A stretch of 18,722 nucleotides of DNA from DATFLS01 sp964413425. Its GTDB lineage: Bacteria > Fidelibacterota > JAANXI01. A program made the translations under genes and the position numbers. The stretch spans positions 1 through 18,722 of the forward strand of contig CAYPST010000081.1 in NCBI GenBank assembly GCA_964413425.1. The letters run 5' to 3'. Positions 15,201 to 18,722 of this stretch are shown here, piece by piece. Position 1 is the stretch's first letter, and every line of letters begins with the position of its first letter. The notes beneath the pieces are model-generated. The model was given only the letters and a program-made list of their open reading frames with translations, had not been told where the DNA came from and made no database searches.

Positions 15201-15401
15201 GAGCGGCCGGGTGACAAGAGTTTCCATATCAAAGGGCCCCACACCTTCGTACTGGGTGATCACGCCGATGATCGGAAAGGTGATGTCCGGAAACAGATCC
15301 ACCTTTAAGCGGCTGAGGGAAAACAGACCGAACCCGATCACAATCAGGTAGATCATTGTGAAGGTGACCCCGCGTTTTATGGCGGTCCTGGATAATATCA
15401 T
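12300..15401 (-). CDS. RND-family efflux permease (HAE1/AcrB-like)
   Basis: The inner-membrane proton-driven pump of a tripartite efflux system. At 1033 residues it has the family length with twelve predicted membrane helices: one at about 12-30, a cluster at about 336-480, and the matching set in the second half, with two large periplasmic loops between. VDLFPDITFP near 34-43 is the conserved N-terminal signature. The TM4 relay segment reads LVDNSIVVLEN, with Asp400 followed by Asn401 where AcrB has two aspartates. The TM10 equivalent is GIVVNNGIVMID, with Asn928 where AcrB has its key lysine. This pattern resembles SwrC-type pumps more than AcrB. The start ATG overlaps the adaptor's stop (ATGA), with GGAGGAG about five bases upstream. 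Substrate cannot be predicted. Confidence 0.96.
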   Translation of the reverse strand: MILSRTAIKRGVTFTMIYLIVIGFGLFSLSRLKVDLFPDITFPIIGVITQYEGVGPFDMETLVTRPLEEAVVSVENVETINSQSQSGTSILIIEFDWDTDMNQAEIDVRKQIDIVRDALPDDVTDPITFAFDPSMQPITFLALSSDQMGLAELRQTSREQLEPRIERIPGVASAETAGGLVRQINVMVNPQELAAKGLGINQLVTAIRMENLQIPGGQIEEGMSEFSVRTYGEFQSVEDIKQVVVGQQSGTPIRLDQVAQVSDGFREPKNYVRNNGRESVILTVMKQSDANTVNTTEAVLEAIPNLEQVAGSGTTIEVIYDLASFINESIANLTNTALQAFLLAGIVLLFFLRNIRSAIIVAVSIPVSVIATFFVMDQAGVTLNIISMAGLALAIGMLVDNSIVVLENIFRHRESGVPIRDAADEGTSEVSMAIIASTLTTLAVFVPILFVPGIAGVLFNDMAIAIVFSLTASLLVALTLIPLMASRILKMDDIARRSKVITTVTGWVTDLLVWLDDRYHRSLRYALHHRTLIILATVGLFIISLTLYPFIGAEFMPDTDQSQIQLAIERAPGTSLEETRQTFASLENLIRREVPEAENIYINFGTGEGFSAIFGTAASNEGEILIRLSDLEDRDRSQFAIEDTLRRYFNQYPGVDFTFSQGGNMFGGRDIEVVIKGYDLTVSRQIATQVEERLTTIAGLVNINKSFETGKPEYQVRFDRERLSAFGLSTSTVARTVSSYIGGTVATRYREQGDEYDVFVQLQKPFRSSKEDITNLFITSPAGLHIPLEQVASVVRDESPVTIEREDQERVVAVSCDVSGRDLQSALSEVRAALNEMSFPADFRWEIGGAAEDFQESFQALGLAILAAIFLVYMVMASQFESLLDPFIILFTIPLAFIGILWALFLTSTTMSVTALIGGMLLVGIVVNNGIVMIDYINQLREKHGYELMEAVIEGGRRRMRPVLMTAVTTILAMLPLSFGLGASAETWSPMARAVIGGLTVSTLLTLIFIPTIYYIFEQMALKRLVQKEQKGS

Positions 15402-16534
15402 ATCCGCTCCTCCTTCATCACCACTTTGACCCGGGTTGAGTCTTGCAGATTGTTCTGGCCAAGCAGGACCACAGAATCACCGGCGGAGAGGCCGGATTGG
15501 ATTTCCACCAGCCCTTCCCGCTCAAATCCGGTGTCCACTGTCCGATAATGCGCCAGATCATTTTTTACCACATACACATGATTTTCGCGCACGATCTCCT
15601 GCTGCCCCAACTGGTTTCGCTGCAGCTGAGTTTTCTGAAGAATGGCATATTTGGGGATAACCAGGGCGTTCTCCCGGGTGTCCAGCAACAGTTCAACTTC
15701 CGCAAACATGCCGGGCCGTAACAGCATACCGGGATTGGGAATCCGAATTTCGGTTTTCACCATCCGGGACATGGGATCGATGACCGGACTGACCTTGCTG
15801 ACGGCGCCACGAAAAGTGGTGTCTGGCAGGGCATTGACTCGAATAGCAGCCTGAACCCCGGGGCCAATTTTCGGAACATACCGTTCGATAACGTTGACAA
15901 TCGCCTTCACCGTATCCATTTTGACTACGGTAACCACTGGGGTTTGGGGGCTCGTCATATCTCCCTCTTCGAGAAATTTTTCGCCGATCAGGCCGTTCAG
16001 AGGAGAGCGAATGTAGGCATCTTCAAGCCGGGTTTGCGCCTGGTTCAACCCTTCCTGCAGCGCCTTGACCTGCTCCTGAGTTGCTTCCAGCTGGGTTTTG
16101 GTCGCATCATACTGCTGCTGACTCACGGCATCTTCATTCAACAATTGCTGCATGCGATTGAAATCGCTCTTCAGATTTTCCAGGCGGGACCGTGCCTGTG
16201 CCAGGTTGGATTCCGCCTGGTTTACCTGTGACCGGATGCTGCTGCTTTCAACCACAGCAATGAGCGAGCCTTGCTGCACTTGATCTCCCATGTCCACATC
16301 AAACCGGACGATCCGGTCGGCAATCTTTGAGAAGACCCGTACTTCCCGGTCGGCCCTGATATCTCCCAGCAGCTGAATGGAATTGTGCATGGTCTGGGTT
16401 CGGACTGAAATGGTTTCCACAGGCACCCCTTCTTCAGAGGCCGCTTCTTCACCAGACGTATCCTGAGAACACTGGATCGGCAAGAGCAGCATTGCACTAA
16501 CGATGATGGTGGCGATAATTTTTAGTGCCTTCAT
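15398..16534 (-). CDS. Efflux periplasmic adaptor (membrane fusion protein)
   Basis: Links the RND permease to the TolC channel across the periplasm. The 378 residues open with a hydrophobic signal, MKALKIIATIIVSAMLL, ending at LPIQC. Cys22 is probably lipid-modified, though Gln at -1 is an atypical lipobox. The lipoyl half-motifs lie at about 68-98 (FSKIADRIVRFDVDMGDQV) and 172-205 (AYIRSPLNGLIGEKFLEEG). An alpha-hairpin rich in Gln, Glu and Ala (about 100-170) separates them, and beta-barrel and membrane-proximal domains follow. AGAAGGA provides the SD. It lies 18 bases after tolC and shares an ATGA with the RND gene, so subunits are probably made in fixed ratio. Confidence 0.95.
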   Translation of the reverse strand: MKALKIIATIIVSAMLLLPIQCSQDTSGEEAASEEGVPVETISVRTQTMHNSIQLLGDIRADREVRVFSKIADRIVRFDVDMGDQVQQGSLIAVVESSSIRSQVNQAESNLAQARSRLENLKSDFNRMQQLLNEDAVSQQQYDATKTQLEATQEQVKALQEGLNQAQTRLEDAYIRSPLNGLIGEKFLEEGDMTSPQTPVVTVVKMDTVKAIVNVIERYVPKIGPGVQAAIRVNALPDTTFRGAVSKVSPVIDPMSRMVKTEIRIPNPGMLLRPGMFAEVELLLDTRENALVIPKYAILQKTQLQRNQLGQQEIVRENHVYVVKNDLAHYRTVDTGFEREGLVEIQSGLSAGDSVVLLGQNNLQDSTRVKVVMKEERI

Positions 16535-16552
16535 TGGCTATTCCTTCTGTCC

Positions 16553-17923
16553 TTACTTTACTGTTAATTCGTTCACTGCTTTTTTTAGCTGATCACTGGC
16601 AACATTGTACTGCAGGAGATACTGGGAATAATTGGTTTGTGCTTGCTGCAGCGCCAGTTGGGCGTTTAAGATATCCAGCTGGGTCGCTGTGCCTTCCCGA
16701 TAATTCAGTTCTGCCAACCGGAGACTCTCCTGCGCCTGCTGGATGGTCTGGCTCTGCGACTCGATTTTTTCCCTGGCATCCAGTAAGGAGTAATATGCGG
16801 ATTCCACCTCTGCTGCAATCTGGTTCTCGGCCTGCTGTTCCTGGTCATCAATTTTACGCAGGTCAATTTTGGCCTGCTGGATCTGCCCATAGTTGGTCCC
16901 GCCGGTGAACAGCGGAATCGAGAGGTTGACTCCGGCCGAAATACTCCGGATAAAATCGTCCTTGTTCAACTGCAAATTATCCTGCTGAGCCTGATACTGC
17001 AGATTCGAAGTGAAGTTGAGGGTCGGTAAATAATTCGACATCGCCGCGCGAACATTCGCCGATTGAATGCGGCGCTGGAGGTGAACATTCTGCATCTCCG
17101 GCCGCCGTTGAAGCGCTGTTTGCTGGAGTTCGGAAAGCGATATATTTTCGTACCGGGATGGGGTATAATCAAGCGAACCCCGCACCGTAATCGGTATTGA
17201 TTTCTCTAATCCAATCGCAGTGCGCAGTCGGGTGAGTGCCTGTTCATGCTGATGCTGCGCCGCTATGAGTTGGGGCCGGGTGTTGGCGACGTTGACTTTG
17301 GCCCGCAGTAAATCGAATCCACTGGCCGTGCCCGCATCATGCTGTTTCTGAACCTGTTCCAAATTGCGCTGCACATTATTCACGGCTTCCCGGGCCACGG
17401 CAATGAGTTGTTTGGTATACAACGCATTATAGAAGGCCTGGCGTACCTGGAGAAGCACCTGCTGCCTGGTGATTTCCTCCTGGTTTTCCGCCAGATCTCT
17501 GCTGCGCCGGGCAACATTGAATCCCGACCAGATGGCGCCGCCGGTATACAAAAGTTGCTGGATTTGAAACCCGCTGGTGATATTCTCAAACCGTCCCGCA
17601 CGAAATGTCTGCTTCTGTCCCCCGAATTCAATGGTGAAGATAGGCAGTTCAAAATTATGGTTATAATTTGTATACGCGCTGACATCCGGAAGCAAATTGC
17701 CGAACGATTGCATGACCCGGGCGCCTGCTTTCTCCACGTCTTTCTCCGCCGAGAGCAGCTGGGGGTTCTTCTCCAGGGCGATTTCCTGGGATTGCCGAAA
17801 CGTCATCACCAGCGTATCGCGGGCTGTGGTCTGTGAATAGAGTGTCCCGGGAAAAAACAAATAGCCGGTAATAAAAAAGACCACAAATAAAACAAAGGTC
17901 AATAAAATGGTTGTAATTCTCAT
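16553..17923 (-). CDS. TolC-family outer-membrane efflux channel
   Basis: The outer-membrane/periplasmic tunnel of the efflux complex. The 456-residue protein starts with a signal sequence (hydrophobic about 5-25, possible cleavage near 30-34). Two similar halves rich in Gln, Ala and Leu follow, the long coiled-coil helices of the TolC fold. The repeated pattern YREGTATQLDILNAQLALQQA in the C-terminal half and HDAGTASGFDLLRAKVNVA in the first half is the family hallmark. The ATG overlaps the tetR stop (ATGA), with GAGGAGA a short distance upstream. It is the second gene of the minus-strand efflux operon. Confidence 0.95.
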   Translation of the reverse strand: MRITTILLTFVLFVVFFITGYLFFPGTLYSQTTARDTLVMTFRQSQEIALEKNPQLLSAEKDVEKAGARVMQSFGNLLPDVSAYTNYNHNFELPIFTIEFGGQKQTFRAGRFENITSGFQIQQLLYTGGAIWSGFNVARRSRDLAENQEEITRQQVLLQVRQAFYNALYTKQLIAVAREAVNNVQRNLEQVQKQHDAGTASGFDLLRAKVNVANTRPQLIAAQHQHEQALTRLRTAIGLEKSIPITVRGSLDYTPSRYENISLSELQQTALQRRPEMQNVHLQRRIQSANVRAAMSNYLPTLNFTSNLQYQAQQDNLQLNKDDFIRSISAGVNLSIPLFTGGTNYGQIQQAKIDLRKIDDQEQQAENQIAAEVESAYYSLLDAREKIESQSQTIQQAQESLRLAELNYREGTATQLDILNAQLALQQAQTNYSQYLLQYNVASDQLKKAVNELTVK

Positions 17924-18576
17924 GAATTGCCTGTCTCCTCAGTGTCCTGAATGTGTTGTTCGTTATGCGAATTCAGTAAAATCCCATTGAGAATGATGTC
18001 TACCAGTTCATCTGCAACTTCGTCTGACAATACCTCTTTGTCGGTGTGGAGCTGATAGAGGATGAAAATATTCATGGCTCCGACGAACAGCATACCCACC
18101 TTCATTGGATTGATGGTGTCTTTGAAAATCTGTTGCTGTTGACCAAGACGGATGAAATCCGAGATCCTTCTGATGTTCTCCGGATTTTTTTCCATTTCTT
18201 CCGGAGTTTTCATGAACTGTTTTTCATCAATGCGCTGATGTATTGCGTCAAACAGAATTTTAATGACATCCGGATTTTCCTTGCAAAAATTGAAATGCGC
18301 CCTCATCAGCATCCGAAGCTTTTGTTTCATAGAAGTTTCTGAATGAAATATATCTTCATGTATCTGATGGGCATGAGAAAAGGCTTGCCGTATCAGGGTT
18401 TCATGCAAATCCCTCTTATTTTTAAAATAATAATAGATCACCGGTTTGGTGACTTCCGCCCGCTCGGCAATTTCGCGAACAGAGACACCGTCATACCCCC
18501 GGTCGGCAAAGAGCGCTGCCGCTGCATCCAGAATCCGCTGTTTATTATTCTGTAGATCTGACCTATGCGATTCCAC
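17920..18576 (-). CDS. TetR/AcrR-family transcriptional regulator
   Basis: Probable local repressor of the efflux operon it heads. The 218-residue protein has the TetR N-terminal helix-turn-helix at about 14-60: RILDAAAALFADRGYDGVS, then REIAERAEV and the recognition-helix segment TKPVIYYYFKNK. The C-terminal ligand-binding region is helical and not recognisable by ligand class. It starts with GTG at 18576, preceded by AGGAGG with a four-base gap. A palindrome 20 bases upstream overlaps the -10 of the predicted promoter, so it likely represses its own operon and is released by a pump substrate. Its stop overlaps the tolC start by four bases, tying repressor and pump to one transcript. Confidence 0.95.
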   Translation of the reverse strand: MESHRSDLQNNKQRILDAAAALFADRGYDGVSVREIAERAEVTKPVIYYYFKNKRDLHETLIRQAFSHAHQIHEDIFHSETSMKQKLRMLMRAHFNFCKENPDVIKILFDAIHQRIDEKQFMKTPEEMEKNPENIRRISDFIRLGQQQQIFKDTINPMKVGMLFVGAMNIFILYQLHTDKEVLSDEVADELVDIILNGILLNSHNEQHIQDTEETGNS

Positions 18577-18596
18577 ACAACCTCCTCGTTGCTTTA

Positions 18597-18612
18597 CTTA
18601 CCGGTCGGTAAG
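18597..18612. promoter_or_regulatory. Probable TetR operator
   Basis: CTTACCG-GT-CGGTAAG is a perfect inverted repeat of 7 bp with a two-base centre, of the TTACCGACCGGTAA type typical for TetR-family sites. It lies just ahead of the tetR start and overlaps the predicted -10 and transcription start. Confidence 0.75.
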
Positions 18613-18638
18613 ATATGTTTTGGATTGTTAAAATGCAA
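18610..18638 (-). promoter_or_regulatory. Predicted promoter of the efflux operon
   Basis: On the minus strand, TTGCAT (complement of 18633-18638) and TATCTT (complement of 18610-18615) are separated by 17 bases. The transcript would begin within the operator, about 25 bases ahead of the tetR GTG. Each element matches the sigma70 consensus at four of six positions. Confidence 0.5.
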
Positions 18639-18722
18639 ACATCGTTGAAAAGTTCCCGCAGAAATACTGCTGGTAATGCTGTGTGTATAAATGAGTCTAT
18701 TGAGAATACGCTCCAGAGGAGA

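Larger units (their letters stand above)
18577..18722. other. Regulatory upstream region of the efflux operon
   Basis: No gene is present in these 146 bases. They contain the operator and the minus-strand promoter listed separately. The last bases, AGAGGAGA at 18715-18722, look like a Shine-Dalgarno sequence on the plus strand. A divergent gene may therefore start just beyond the window; this is inference. Confidence 0.5.

Noticed and set aside
1..18722. tRNA, rRNA, SRP or tmRNA genes
   Set aside because: No cloverleaf, CCA-ending acceptor pair, or conserved rRNA/SRP core was seen on reading the non-coding stretches.

Overview
The window is a moderately GC-rich bacterial chromosome segment with compact, mostly co-directional genes and no phage, plasmid or CRISPR content. 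An outer-membrane organism is indicated by an LptE-family lipoprotein, a TolC-type channel and an RND efflux pump. A sigma-54 activator gene running directly into lptE is an arrangement I associate with the FCB superphylum. Strong Shine-Dalgarno sequences (GGAGG or AGGAGG before several genes) argue against Bacteroidota proper. My best guess is a lineage such as Marinimicrobia, Calditrichota or KSB1, but this is inference and not a placement.

Layout: (a) 1-358 has no protein gene, but holds a promoter candidate and a terminator-like hairpin ahead of uvrB. (b) 359-7756 is a plus-strand block: uvrB, purD, a GalE-like sugar-nucleotide epimerase, a receiver-less sigma-54 activator, lptE and asnS. 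Several genes overlap or are a few bases apart. It mixes DNA repair, purine synthesis, envelope assembly and translation. (c) 7757-8491 is a 735-base gene-free stretch packed with inverted repeats. It is the least explained part of the window. (d) 8492-10874 is a tightly overlapping plus-strand trio: a LOG-like/TIGR00725 Rossmann protein, acylphosphatase and glutamine-dependent NAD+ synthetase. (e) 11037-12188 is a single-gene unit for a hydroxypyruvate reductase of the plant-peroxisomal type, with its own promoter-like and palindromic sequence. (f) 12300-18576 is a minus-strand operon: TetR-family repressor, TolC-like channel, periplasmic adaptor and RND permease. The ATGA overlaps at tetR/tolC and adaptor/RND suggest translational coupling. 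A near-perfect palindrome overlaps the predicted -10 of that operon and is a good candidate for the TetR operator.

How the genes work together: the efflux operon is self-contained (regulator plus all three pump parts). The sigma-54 activator and lptE overlap, suggesting a link between regulation and outer-membrane assembly. The NAD synthetase cassette is a small nucleotide-metabolism unit. I see no clearly new multi-gene system. The most unusual signals are the structured intergenic block at 7757-8491, the possible small RNA or attenuator before uvrB, and the decayed second Fis-like segment in the sigma-54 activator.
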